Assembly (NCBI RefSeq): GCF_010726765.1
Contig: NZ_AP022601.1
Coordinates: 4,650,001 to 4,714,000 of the forward strand
From: Mycobacterium gallinarum
GTDB lineage: Bacteria > Actinomycetota > Actinomycetes > Mycobacteriales > Mycobacteriaceae
Direction of reading: 5' to 3'
Length of the DNA stretch: 64,000 nucleotides
Notes under the pieces: model-generated
What the model was told of the DNA's origin: nothing
Databases searched by the model: none
Seen by the model: only the letters and a program-made list of their open reading frames with translations
Part shown: one piece after another, positions 1 through 7,977 of the stretch
Numbering within the stretch: position 1 is the first letter of the stretch
Layout: each line of letters starts with the position of its first letter
Made by a program: the position numbers and the translations under genes

Positions 1-91
1 CTTGCTGACGCTCTTCGGCGTACATGGGGCTCCGTATGTGTGGGTATCCGTGCTTCTGAATGTTGATTTAATTGGTTTTACTACTGTTTGT

Positions 92-127
92 GTTGACTTG
101 TCAACCATTTCTTGTAATCTGGTTCAC
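92..127 (+). promoter_or_regulatory. ptsI promoter with inverted repeat; likely leaderless
   Basis: An inverted repeat GTTGAC-TT-GTCAAC at 92-105 overlaps a good -35 hexamer (TTGACT, 94-99). A -10-like TAATCT follows at 116-121 after a 16-base spacer. The predicted transcription start falls on or next to the ATG at 128, and no Shine-Dalgarno sequence is present, so a leaderless mRNA is expected. The repeat is placed where a repressor would block RNA polymerase. In related mycobacteria ptsI is divergent from a fructose PTS operon with a DeoR-type FruR regulator, but that neighbour lies outside the window. Confidence 0.55.
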
Positions 128-1819
128 ATGACCGCTTCATCCACGAACACGTCACTGTTGCCCGGCACGGCCCTTCGTGGCGTCCCGGTGGTGCCCGGCG
201 TGGCCTACGCACCGGTGATCCGGCCGGGTCGGCTGCCCACGTCCATCGACGACGCGGGCGATGTGGCCGAACCGGACCGTCCCGCGGAGGCCGCCCGTTT
301 CGACGCCGCCGCATCGGCGGTCGCGACCCGGCTGCGTGACCGCGCGGCCCATGCGACCGGCGCCGCCTCGGAGGTGCTGGCCGCCACCGCGACCCTGGCG
401 CAGGACCGAGCATGGCTGGCCGCCGCCGAGAAGCGCATCGCCACCGGCGCGCCCGCGGTACGCGCGGTGATCGGCGCGGTGGACCAGTTCGCCGAGATGT
501 TCACCAAACTCGGCGGGCTCATGGCCGAACGGGTGACAGACCTGCGCGACATCCGCGACCGCGTGATCGCAGAACTGAACGGGTTGCCCGAACCGGGCGT
601 GCCGATGCCCGCGGCGCCGTCGATCCTCTGCGCCGACGACCTCGCCCCGGCCGACACCGCAGGTCTGGACCCGACGCTCGTCGTCGCGCTGGCCACGACC
701 CTGGGTGGGCCCACCAGCCACACGGCGATCATCGCGCGCCAGCTCGGTATCCCGTGCGTCGTCGCCGTCGAGGGCCTGGACGCCGTCGAGGCCGGAACGA
801 TGGTGCTCGTCGACGGCACCGCGGGGACCGTCATCGTCACGCCGGACTCAGCGTCCGCGGACCAGGCGGTCGAGGCGGCGCGGCAAGACGCCGAACGCGC
901 CGCGGGCTGGTCCGGACCCGGTGCCACCTCCGACGGTCACGCGGTCGCGGTCCTTGCCAACGTGCAGGACGGCGCCGCCGCGCGGGCCGCCAGGGACACC
1001 GCGGCGGAGGGCATCGGGTTGTTCCGCACCGAACTGTGCTTCCTCAATCGGGAAACCGAGCCGACCGTCGATGAGCAGACCGACATCTACGCCGAGGTGC
1101 TCGACGCATTCGCCGGGCACAAGGTGGTGGTCAGGACACTGGACGCGGGTTCGGACAAGCCGCTGAAGTTCGCCGAACATCCCAACGAGGCCAACCCCGC
1201 GCTCGGTGTGCGCGGCATCCGCGTCGCGGGCATCAACCCGGCGCTGCTGGACCGTCAACTCGAGGCCATTGCCGCTGCTGCCAAGCGCACCGGCAACCCG
1301 CCGTGGGTGATGGCACCGATGATCGCGACGGCACAGGAGGCCGAACACTTTGCCGCGCAGGTCCGTTCGCACGGGTTGACACCGGGCGTGATGATCGAGG
1401 TGCCGGCTGCCGCACTGCTGGCCGACCGCATTCTCGAACACGTGGACTTCCTGTCGATCGGCACCAACGATCTGGCGCAGTACACGATGGCCGCCGACCG
1501 TATGTCGGCCGAACTCGCTGCGCTCACCGACCCGTGGCAGCCCGCGGTGCTGACCCTGGTGGCCATGGCGGCGAGGGCGGGCGCCTCGGTGGGCAAGCCT
1601 GTCGGTGTGTGCGGGGAAGCCGCCGCGGATCCCCTGCTCGCCTGCGTGCTCGCGGGCTTGGGTGTGACGTCGTTGTCGGCCGCCGCCGCGGCCGTACAGG
1701 GTGTGGGCGCCAAACTCGCTCAGGTGTCACTGCAGCAGTGCCGCGACGCGGCCGACGCCGTGCTCGCGGCGAGCACCGCGGCGCAAGCGCGGGCAGCGGC
1801 GCTGAGCGCTCTGGAATAA
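128..1819 (+). CDS. ptsI: PTS enzyme I (phosphoenolpyruvate-protein phosphotransferase)
   Basis: Cytoplasmic enzyme I takes phosphate from PEP and passes it to HPr, driving sugar uptake through the phosphotransferase system. The 563-residue protein matches the usual length. The phosphohistidine motif GGPTSHTAIIARQ is present with His at about residue 198. The C-terminal PEP-binding TIM barrel shows LSIGTNDLAQYTMA near residue 443 and the catalytic Cys motif GVCGEAAAD near 494. The frame is open back to base 2, but family similarity begins after the ATG at 128, where a leaderless promoter also ends. HPr and the sugar-specific subunits are not in the window and probably lie upstream. Confidence 0.95.
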   Translation: MTASSTNTSLLPGTALRGVPVVPGVAYAPVIRPGRLPTSIDDAGDVAEPDRPAEAARFDAAASAVATRLRDRAAHATGAASEVLAATATLAQDRAWLAAAEKRIATGAPAVRAVIGAVDQFAEMFTKLGGLMAERVTDLRDIRDRVIAELNGLPEPGVPMPAAPSILCADDLAPADTAGLDPTLVVALATTLGGPTSHTAIIARQLGIPCVVAVEGLDAVEAGTMVLVDGTAGTVIVTPDSASADQAVEAARQDAERAAGWSGPGATSDGHAVAVLANVQDGAAARAARDTAAEGIGLFRTELCFLNRETEPTVDEQTDIYAEVLDAFAGHKVVVRTLDAGSDKPLKFAEHPNEANPALGVRGIRVAGINPALLDRQLEAIAAAAKRTGNPPWVMAPMIATAQEAEHFAAQVRSHGLTPGVMIEVPAAALLADRILEHVDFLSIGTNDLAQYTMAADRMSAELAALTDPWQPAVLTLVAMAARAGASVGKPVGVCGEAAADPLLACVLAGLGVTSLSAAAAAVQGVGAKLAQVSLQQCRDAADAVLAASTAAQARAAALSALE

Positions 1820-1830
1820 CACGGAATAAT

Positions 1831-1846
1831 CCGGACTACGGTCCGG
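1831..1846. promoter_or_regulatory. Inverted repeat upstream of pirin gene
   Basis: A perfect palindrome CCGGAC-TACG-GTCCGG lies in the 38-base gap between ptsI and the pirin gene, 11 bases before the pirin ATG. Its size and position fit a dimeric repressor operator. It could also form a small hairpin in an mRNA read through from ptsI. Only the symmetry is directly seen. Confidence 0.4.
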
Positions 1847-1857
1847 TTAGTCGTGGC

Positions 1858-2826
1858 ATGCCTGCTATCGCCGCTGACACCCTGACACTGCCGCGGATCG
1901 CCGCGGCCGAACCGTCCGACACCGAACGTCCCGTCCGGTCGGTCACCACCGGTCCACGCGGCTACGAAGGTGAGGGTTTCCCTGTCGTGCGGGCGTTCGC
2001 CGGCGTCAACAGCGCCGACCTCGATCCGTTCGTCCACATGGACCAGATGGGCGAGGTGGAGTACGAGCCGGGCGAGCCCAGAGGCACCGATTGGCATCCG
2101 CACCGCGGGTTCGAGACCGTCACCTACATGCTGGACGGGCGCTTCGCCCACCAGGATTCGCATGGCGGCGGCGGATTGATCACCGACGGTGCCACGCAGT
2201 GGATGACCGCGGGCTCGGGAATCCTGCACATCGAGACGCCGCCGGCCGAACTGGTCGAGAGCGGCGGCCTGTTCCACGGCATCCAGCTATGGGTGAATCT
2301 GCCGCGCAAGGACAAGTTCGCCACGCCCAGGTATCAGGCCATCGAGGGGACCCAGGCCAAACTGCTGTCCTCCGATGACGGTGGGGCCCTGGTCCGCCTC
2401 ATCGCGGGCGATATCGCTGAACATCAGGGCCCCGGCGCCACGCACACTCCGATCACCATGGCGCACAGCACGATCCAGCCGGGAGCCAGGTTGAACCTCC
2501 CGTGGAACCGCGACTTCAACGCGCTCGTCTATGTGCTCTCGGGACGCGGCGCGGTCGGACCGGTCGGTCATCCCATTCACCAGGGCCAGTTGGCCGTGCT
2601 CGGACCGGGCGACCGGATCACCGTGAGCGCCGACGCGGGCCAAGATGCGCACCGCCCCGCACTCGAGGTTCTGCTGCTCGGCGGCAAGCCGATCCGGGAG
2701 CCGGTGTTCCAGTACGGACCGTTCGTGATGAACACCAAGACGGAACTCATCGAGGCGCTCGAGGATTACAACAACGGCAAGTTCGGCGCCATCCCGCCGG
2801 ACGCACTCATGCCGCACCGGGTTTGA
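1858..2826 (+). CDS. Pirin family protein (bicupin)
   Basis: Pirins are iron-binding bicupins; some are quercetin dioxygenases and others bind regulators or metabolic enzymes. This 322-residue protein has the N-terminal cupin metal ligands in WHPHRGFETVTY (about residues 79-90) and a second His-rich stretch, HQDSH, near 98-102, followed by GSGILHIE. The C-terminal pirin domain is complete. The ATG at 1858 is chosen because the pirin fold starts soon after it; a longer open frame upstream runs inside ptsI out of frame. The gene follows ptsI by 38 bases, with a palindrome between them. Its 3-prime end overlaps the convergent exporter gene by 20 bases. The substrate is unknown. Confidence 0.85.
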   Translation: MPAIAADTLTLPRIAAAEPSDTERPVRSVTTGPRGYEGEGFPVVRAFAGVNSADLDPFVHMDQMGEVEYEPGEPRGTDWHPHRGFETVTYMLDGRFAHQDSHGGGGLITDGATQWMTAGSGILHIETPPAELVESGGLFHGIQLWVNLPRKDKFATPRYQAIEGTQAKLLSSDDGGALVRLIAGDIAEHQGPGATHTPITMAHSTIQPGARLNLPWNRDFNALVYVLSGRGAVGPVGHPIHQGQLAVLGPGDRITVSADAGQDAHRPALEVLLLGGKPIREPVFQYGPFVMNTKTELIEALEDYNNGKFGAIPPDALMPHRV

Positions 2827-4969
2827 CGCCGAGATCGTCGTGGTCGCTGGAATCGCTTCTCGGATAGAGGAGCTCCAGCTCCCCGATGTGCGCGGCGGCG
2901 GTCACCAACGGCAGCGCCGCCGCAACCGCCAATTCGTCGTCGGAGGCGTCGGCGCGCAGCGCGATCACCAAGTCGTCGCTGATCGGGTCCAGCGCCGTCC
3001 CGGCTGAACCGCCGGTGACGTGACGGCACACCGCTTTGGTGTGACTCTCGAGCACTGCGCGGGTACGCGGGTACACACCGTGCGGTGGTGGGACGACGTC
3101 GGCGATCAATTCGGCGGCAGCGCGCAACCGGACCGCGCGGTTGGCCCGCCGTACGATCGGAGCCCGGACGTCGGCGGCCCCGCCGCTCTCCGAAAGATAC
3201 TGTCGCACAGCGTCGTCCACGGTGCGTGAAGCCTCGAGGGCGTCGTGACTGAGCGCGATCACCTTGTCGGTGGCCTCCTCGGACGCACCGCGGGTGACCC
3301 GCAGTACGGCCGCCGTGAGAAACGACGCGCCGACGGCGAAGGACGCGTCGATGACCTTCGACACCCGGGTGCGCACGCCGCGCGGCCACAGCAGGACCGA
3401 AACGACGATGCCCACTCCGGCGCCGATGATGACGTCCTGGATGCGGATCAGCCCGACGCTCCACCCCGTCGGCCTGATCAGGTTGAAGATGATCAGCACC
3501 ATCATGGTGAACGCCGCCTGACCGGCGATGAACGACGCGACCTCGGGCACGAAAGCCGAACCGAACGCCACCACCGGCAGCAGGACCCACATGACGATCG
3601 GGTCGACCCCGACCAGTTCGATGACGACCACACCCAGGAGGAAGCCGAGCGTGGTCCCCGCGACCGCACGCACGACGCGCGTGCCGGTCGACAGCGCACT
3701 GCTGCGCAGCACCGACATGGCGCCCAACACGACCCAGAAGCCGTTCTGCAGTGGGAACACCTGGGTGACGGCGACAGCAAGGGCCAGGCCGAGACCGGTA
3801 CGCAGACTGCTGCGCAGCACCACCGCCCTGGTGGCGACCAGTCCCTTGGTGATCGCCGCCACCGCCGCCGTCTCCGGCATCACCCAGTCGGCGGTTCCCG
3901 TGGGCGGCAGGCGTCGGCCGAGGACCCGCGCCCAGACCGGACGCGCGTCGGCCTCGGCGGCGTTGCGGATGATTCGGCCGGTCACACCGACGGTGGCCGA
4001 GAAGGTGCGTCGCCCCAACAGCTTTCGCCCGACATCCACGGCGGCCGCGTCGTCGGGCACTCCGAGTATCTCGAGGATGTCCTCGCGATAGCGGCCCTGC
4101 GCGATCGATCGCAGTTCGGCCAGTGCGGAGTTGAGATCCGTGCCTCGGGCCGCGCGAGCCGAGGGTTCGGGAACACTGAGTACGGCAGCGCAATCCCGCA
4201 GCACGCGGACCAACGGTGGCTTGAGGTCACCGAGTTGGCGGCCGGTGTCGTCGGTGATGCGGTCCGCCAGGAAGCCGAGGTCGTCGACGACCCGCACCAG
4301 CGCCCGGCTGCCCGCGGTGAGCCCGACCGGCCGGAAGTCGGCGCCCAGGAAGCTCTCCCACAGCGAATTCATCGCTCGGGTCGCGTCTTTGGCGCTTCCG
4401 CTGCCCTCCAAGGTGTCGGCCAGCCGGGTGCACACCAGTGCCGAATGACGGCGCAACTCGTCGTGATGGCGCGGCGGGAGGAGGAACAGGGCGGCGGGCA
4501 CGCACACCGCCAGCGCGACGACCCAACCGAGCAGACGATCGCCGATCGGGCCGACCGGTGTGCAGGCGGGCAGTACGAACGTCAGAAGGGTGGCCCGCTG
4601 GCCGGCGGCGACGATCTCGCTGAGCACACCGGAAAACGTCACCACCACAGCGAGGACGAACATCACTGCGACACTGATCCACGGATGGTCGGCCACCAGC
4701 GTCCCGAGGGTGATCAGGACGAAGCCGTTGAGGCCGAGCCCGAAGTAGGCGAGTGCCCGGGCCGGACGGTTTCCGGGGAAGTCCACCATGATGAGCAGTG
4801 CCACCGAGCCGAAGATGCTGAACAGCGCTGTCTGCGAATCGCCGACCGCGAACCCGACCGCCGCCGCAACCGGCAACACGAGCGCCGCGCGCACGGCACG
4901 CCGCAGCGCGTCGAACTCGGGATCGCGCTGCCGGAGCCTATCGACCGCGCGACGCCACAGGTTCGTCAT
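2807..4969 (-). CDS. FUSC family aromatic/organic acid exporter-like protein
   Basis: This 720-residue membrane protein has two blocks of hydrophobic helices, roughly residues 20-170 and 370-510. Each is followed by a long soluble segment, the layout of FUSC (fusaric acid resistance) and AaeB-like proteins thought to export organic acids. The ATG at 4969 starts one base after the stop of the upstream gene, so translation is probably coupled. A longer frame to 5092 would lie inside that neighbour. It is the last gene of a TetR-membrane protein-exporter operon, which suggests efflux induced by a ligand sensed by the TetR protein. Substrate unknown. Confidence 0.8.
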   Translation of the reverse strand: MTNLWRRAVDRLRQRDPEFDALRRAVRAALVLPVAAAVGFAVGDSQTALFSIFGSVALLIMVDFPGNRPARALAYFGLGLNGFVLITLGTLVADHPWISVAVMFVLAVVVTFSGVLSEIVAAGQRATLLTFVLPACTPVGPIGDRLLGWVVALAVCVPAALFLLPPRHHDELRRHSALVCTRLADTLEGSGSAKDATRAMNSLWESFLGADFRPVGLTAGSRALVRVVDDLGFLADRITDDTGRQLGDLKPPLVRVLRDCAAVLSVPEPSARAARGTDLNSALAELRSIAQGRYREDILEILGVPDDAAAVDVGRKLLGRRTFSATVGVTGRIIRNAAEADARPVWARVLGRRLPPTGTADWVMPETAAVAAITKGLVATRAVVLRSSLRTGLGLALAVAVTQVFPLQNGFWVVLGAMSVLRSSALSTGTRVVRAVAGTTLGFLLGVVVIELVGVDPIVMWVLLPVVAFGSAFVPEVASFIAGQAAFTMMVLIIFNLIRPTGWSVGLIRIQDVIIGAGVGIVVSVLLWPRGVRTRVSKVIDASFAVGASFLTAAVLRVTRGASEEATDKVIALSHDALEASRTVDDAVRQYLSESGGAADVRAPIVRRANRAVRLRAAAELIADVVPPPHGVYPRTRAVLESHTKAVCRHVTGGSAGTALDPISDDLVIALRADASDDELAVAAALPLVTAAAHIGELELLYPRSDSSDHDDLGVKPGAA

Positions 4970-4970
4970 G

Positions 4971-5498
4971 TCAGTGGGCAAGCGTCTTGATGCCGACGAC
5001 GAGCAGCCCGAGGGCGACGAGCCCGGCGACCGATATCGCCTGCTGCCACCCCGGCAACCGGGTGCGTCGCATCGCGAGAAACGCGATGACACCCAGCTCG
5101 CCCACCAGCGTCCACATTCCGATCCACATCGCGGTGTCGGTGTCGAGGACGTCGAACACCGCGAGCAGCAAGACGATCACCGGGGGAACGGCGGCCCAAA
5201 GAATCTGACCTGACGCCTGAAGTAGCTGGATCCAGTGCCGCCCGCGAGGTGCCTTACCGAACACCGCCATCTGCGCCACGAAGTGCGACAGCAGGCTGGC
5301 GGCCCACAGACCGCCGGTCGCCACCGCGACGTCGAGAATCCTCGCCAAGGCGTTGGTTTCCTCATCGCTGTACCGCGCCAGAATCGCCAGCGTCGCCAGA
5401 CATGAGATCGCCCCGTACAAACGCTCCCGCAGCATCGCTAGGACATGCTGGACGTGCTCGACATCGACCGGCTCGGTGGCGGGTGCTGCGTCAGTCAC
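4971..5498 (-). CDS. Small integral membrane protein of the TetR-FUSC operon
   Basis: I do not recognise a named family. The 175-residue protein starts with GTG (VTDAAPATEP), then a short amphipathic region and about five hydrophobic segments, including ones near residues 30-45, 60-80, 100-120 and 150-172. The GTG at 5498 overlaps the stop of the upstream TetR gene by eight bases, and its own stop lies one base from the exporter start. This tight packing argues for a role with the exporter, as a partner subunit or membrane adaptor. That role is inference only. Confidence 0.7.
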   Translation of the reverse strand: MTDAAPATEPVDVEHVQHVLAMLRERLYGAISCLATLAILARYSDEETNALARILDVAVATGGLWAASLLSHFVAQMAVFGKAPRGRHWIQLLQASGQILWAAVPPVIVLLLAVFDVLDTDTAMWIGMWTLVGELGVIAFLAMRRTRLPGWQQAISVAGLVALGLLVVGIKTLAH

Positions 5499-6057
5499 TA
5501 TCGGGCACCGATGCGAACCCGTCGTTGTCGAGCTTGCCGCGAATCTGTCCGGCGATCCACGCCAATGCATCCGGGTCGGGGGGCAGGGCGGACTGCTCGT
5601 AACCGACGAGCACATACACCGACCATGCGGCGAAGACCTCCGCTTGCCGTTTGATCTGCAGGATCTCCAACGCCGAGGAGTACATGATCTCGAATCGCTG
5701 CCGGTCGACCATGGCCTGCACCTCGCGCACGTGCGGATCCAGGGAGCTCCATACCCGAATCGCCGCCTCCGCGCCGTAGGGCAGGCCCAGTGCGACCTCG
5801 ATCAGGGTGTCGATGCGACGGCGCGGGTCCGTCTCGCCGCGCACCGCCTGAATGACCAGCACGGTCCGCTCCTGCACCCAGTGCGCGACCAGTTCCTTGG
5901 TGTAAGTCGGCCAATTGGTGAAGTAGTGGTAGAAGGAACCGGTCGTGACACCGAGACGGTGACAGACCTCTGCAAGCTTGAGCCCCCCATAGCCGAGATC
6001 GGACAGCACATCGAGACCGGTCTCGAAGTAGGCCTTCCGAGAAACGACGCTGGCCAT
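5491..6057 (-). CDS. TetR family transcriptional regulator
   Basis: A 188-residue TetR-type repressor with the N-terminal helix-turn-helix (LGVTTGSFYHYF, about residues 35-47) and a divergent ligand-binding C-terminus. It is the first gene of a three-gene operon with a small membrane protein and a FUSC exporter, so it most likely controls its own operon in response to an exported compound. The start is the ATG at 6057. It faces a second TetR gene, with two palindromes in the shared intergenic region. Confidence 0.88.
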   Translation of the reverse strand: MASVVSRKAYFETGLDVLSDLGYGGLKLAEVCHRLGVTTGSFYHYFTNWPTYTKELVAHWVQERTVLVIQAVRGETDPRRRIDTLIEVALGLPYGAEAAIRVWSSLDPHVREVQAMVDRQRFEIMYSSALEILQIKRQAEVFAAWSVYVLVGYEQSALPPDPDALAWIAGQIRGKLDNDGFASVPDSD

Positions 6058-6119
6058 GGGACGGCACCCTAGTGCTCGGACAATCGAATCTCTACGTCGA
6101 CCTTCGGTGTTGCGACTCC

Positions 6120-6137
6120 CATTTCTTTGCTGAAATG
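6120..6137. promoter_or_regulatory. Palindrome between divergent TetR genes
   Basis: CATTTC-tttgct-GAAATG is a perfect six-base inverted repeat with a six-base spacer, midway between the two divergent TetR genes. The 18-base size is typical of TetR operators. Which of the two regulators binds here cannot be told from sequence. Confidence 0.45.
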
Positions 6138-6173
6138 ACGATCTTGGGAGCCCCGCAGGTAATACCGCGCAGT

Positions 6174-6185
6174 CCCACCAGTGGG
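6174..6185. promoter_or_regulatory. Second palindrome upstream of plus-strand TetR gene
   Basis: CCCAC-CA-GTGGG, a perfect five-base inverted repeat, ends 18 bases before the GTG start at 6204. It lies where it could overlap the promoter or 5-prime end of the plus-strand TetR transcript. It may be an autoregulatory operator or chance symmetry in GC-rich DNA. Confidence 0.3.
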
Positions 6186-6203
6186 CTGTGGCACAATTTG
6201 ACT

Positions 6204-6842
6204 GTGCCGCAACACACCGCGAGTAGGGGTCCGGGTCGCCCGCCTGCAGCGAAGGCCGCCGAAACGCGGGAGCGCATCATAGGAGCCGCGCGCGAGGTCT
6301 TCAGCGAACTTGGGTACGACGCCGCCACGTTTCAGGCGATCGCCATCCGCGCGGGTTTGACCCGTCCGGCGATCAACCACTACTTCGCGAGTAAGCGGGT
6401 GCTGTGGGCCCAGGTTGTCGAGCAAACAGATGCGCTCGTAGTTAGCGCGGGCCAGGCGCGCGCGAAGTCCGAAACGAACCTGCTGAATCGGTTGTCCGCG
6501 TTCTTCACCGCGGCGATCCAGGCCGATTCCGAAGACCGTTCGGCGGCAGCCTTTCTCGTGACCTCGGTGCTGGAGTCGCAGCGGCATCCGGAACTGAGCG
6601 GCGACGAGCACGATTCGTTGCGCAATTCACGCGAGTTCATCGCGTGGGCGGTCGACGACGCAATCAAGACAGGTGAGCTCACTACCGACACGGACGTCAG
6701 CGACCTCGTCGAGATGCTGGTCGCGATGATGTGGGGTATCGGGTTCTACGCGGGATTCGTCGGCGGTCACGACGAGCTCTCCGGGGTCGTGAAGAAGTTC
6801 GAGCTGCTGCTCGCCAACAAGCTCTGGCAACTGAGCGACTGA
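6204..6842 (+). CDS. TetR family transcriptional regulator (Rv0144-like)
   Basis: This 212-residue regulator has a basic N-terminal tail (RGPGRPPAAKAAETRERI), then the TetR helix-turn-helix with AIRAGLTRPAINHYFASK near residues 50-67. The GTG at 6204 is preferred because the DNA-binding domain begins about 20 residues later; the open frame continues upstream without family similarity. It sits just before an SAM methyltransferase and an aldehyde dehydrogenase-SDR-oxidoreductase run, the same order as Rv0144-Rv0149 in M. tuberculosis, so control of those genes is plausible. Confidence 0.85.
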   Translation: MPQHTASRGPGRPPAAKAAETRERIIGAAREVFSELGYDAATFQAIAIRAGLTRPAINHYFASKRVLWAQVVEQTDALVVSAGQARAKSETNLLNRLSAFFTAAIQADSEDRSAAAFLVTSVLESQRHPELSGDEHDSLRNSREFIAWAVDDAIKTGELTTDTDVSDLVEMLVAMMWGIGFYAGFVGGHDELSGVVKKFELLLANKLWQLSD

Positions 6843-6909
6843 GTGTTGCATCTCGCACAGTTCGTATAGCTCGGCTAACTGTTTGTCTGTATCTGGCTAG
6901 CATGGCGCC

Positions 6910-7875
6910 ATGGGCTCATTGCGCACGCACGACGACACCTGGGATATCGCGACCAGCGTCGGGTCGACGGCAGTCATGGTGGCGGCGGCCCGAGCCGGTG
7001 AGACCGCCAAGGCCGATCCCCTGATCCGCGATCCCTATGCCGAGATGCTGGTCGACGGCGTCGGCCCGGGCGTATGGGACATCGTGCGCAGCGAGGAGTT
7101 CGCCGCCAAGGTCGCCGAGGCCGATGCCGAGGTCGGCGCGATCTTCGAGCACATGGGCAACTACCAGGCCGTGCGCACCCACTTCTTCGATGCGTTCTTC
7201 GCTTCCGCCACCGGAGGTGGCGATTCCACAGACGCCGCGACCGCAGGCATCCGCCAGGTCGTGATCCTGGCGTCGGGCCTGGACTCGCGGGCCTATCGGC
7301 TGGACTGGCCGGCCGACACCGTCGTCTACGAGATCGACCAGCCCAAGGTCCTCGAGTACAAGGCCGCGAGAATGGCTGAGCACGGCGTGCTGCCGTCGGC
7401 CAAGCGCAATGCGGTGGCCATCGACCTTCGGCTGGATTGGCCGAATGCCTTGCGCGAAGCCGGGTTCGATGCCGATGCTCCGACCGCATGGCTGGCCGAG
7501 GGCCTGTTGATGTACCTGCCTGCGCAAGCCCAGGACCGGTTGTTCGAGCAGATCACCGCGCTCAGTGCCCCTGGCAGCCGCGTGGCCGCAGAGACCGTCG
7601 GCCACCGATCCGACGACCGGCGGGCCGAGTTCCGGGAGAAGTTCGATCGCATCGCCGCGCAGTTCGGGATGCAGGACGCGCCCGACGTCGCCGAGCTGAT
7701 GTACAACGACCCCGACCGCGCTGACGTGGCCGAGTGGCTCAGCGCGCACGGATGGCAGGCATCTTCTGTGACCTCTGCCGACGAGATGCGCCGGCTCGAC
7801 CGGTGGGTGTTGCCGCCCGAGCAATCCGATGAACCCGCCTTCTCGTCGTTCGTCACCGGCGAGAAGTCGGGCTGA
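6910..7875 (+). CDS. Class I SAM-dependent methyltransferase (Rv0145/Rv0146 family)
   Basis: A 321-residue member of the large mycobacterial family of putative S-adenosylmethionine methyltransferases related to leucine carboxyl methyltransferases. The start reads [20 protein letters not shown], a hallmark of the family, and the SAM site appears as [16 protein letters not shown] near residues 118-133. An acidic DQPKVLEYK follows. The substrate is unknown for the whole family. It lies 67 bases after the TetR gene and about 100 bases before the aldehyde dehydrogenase gene. Confidence 0.92.
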   Translation: MGSLRTHDDTWDIATSVGSTAVMVAAARAGETAKADPLIRDPYAEMLVDGVGPGVWDIVRSEEFAAKVAEADAEVGAIFEHMGNYQAVRTHFFDAFFASATGGGDSTDAATAGIRQVVILASGLDSRAYRLDWPADTVVYEIDQPKVLEYKAARMAEHGVLPSAKRNAVAIDLRLDWPNALREAGFDADAPTAWLAEGLLMYLPAQAQDRLFEQITALSAPGSRVAAETVGHRSDDRRAEFREKFDRIAAQFGMQDAPDVAELMYNDPDRADVAEWLSAHGWQASSVTSADEMRRLDRWVLPPEQSDEPAFSSFVTGEKSG

Positions 7876-7925
7876 CCGCCCGAACGGAGGACGGGAGGGG
7901 CAGAAAGTTGCCCCTTCAGCGCTGC

Positions 7926-7945
7926 CCAACCGGTTGGTTAGTATC
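7926..7945 (+). promoter_or_regulatory. Operator-like element upstream of aldehyde dehydrogenase
   Basis: The sequence CCAACCGGTTGGTTAGTATC contains a perfect 12-base palindrome (7926-7937) 33 bases before the aldehyde dehydrogenase ATG. Fifteen of its 20 bases are shared with an element at 24986-25005 upstream of another TetR gene, including the CCAACC-GTTG core. This looks like a binding site for one TetR-type regulator acting at two promoters. Symmetry and similarity are seen directly; the regulator is inferred. Confidence 0.45.
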
Positions 7946-7977
7946 GGGTGTTCCCAGGGTCAGGAAGGACACCCACC

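Noticed and set aside
1303..1857. A longer pirin frame starting inside ptsI
   Set aside because: The extension is an out-of-frame shadow of ptsI rich in Arg and Gly; the pirin fold begins after 1858.
3245..4990. A 581-codon open frame on the plus strand opposite the FUSC exporter
   Set aside because: It is rich in Arg, Asp, His and Gln with no domains, as expected for the antisense frame of a GC-rich gene; the minus-strand product is clearly a membrane transporter.
7926..7937. A KstR cholesterol-regulator site at the aldehyde dehydrogenase promoter
   Set aside because: The AAC-NN-GTT core fits but the required outer T and A positions do not.
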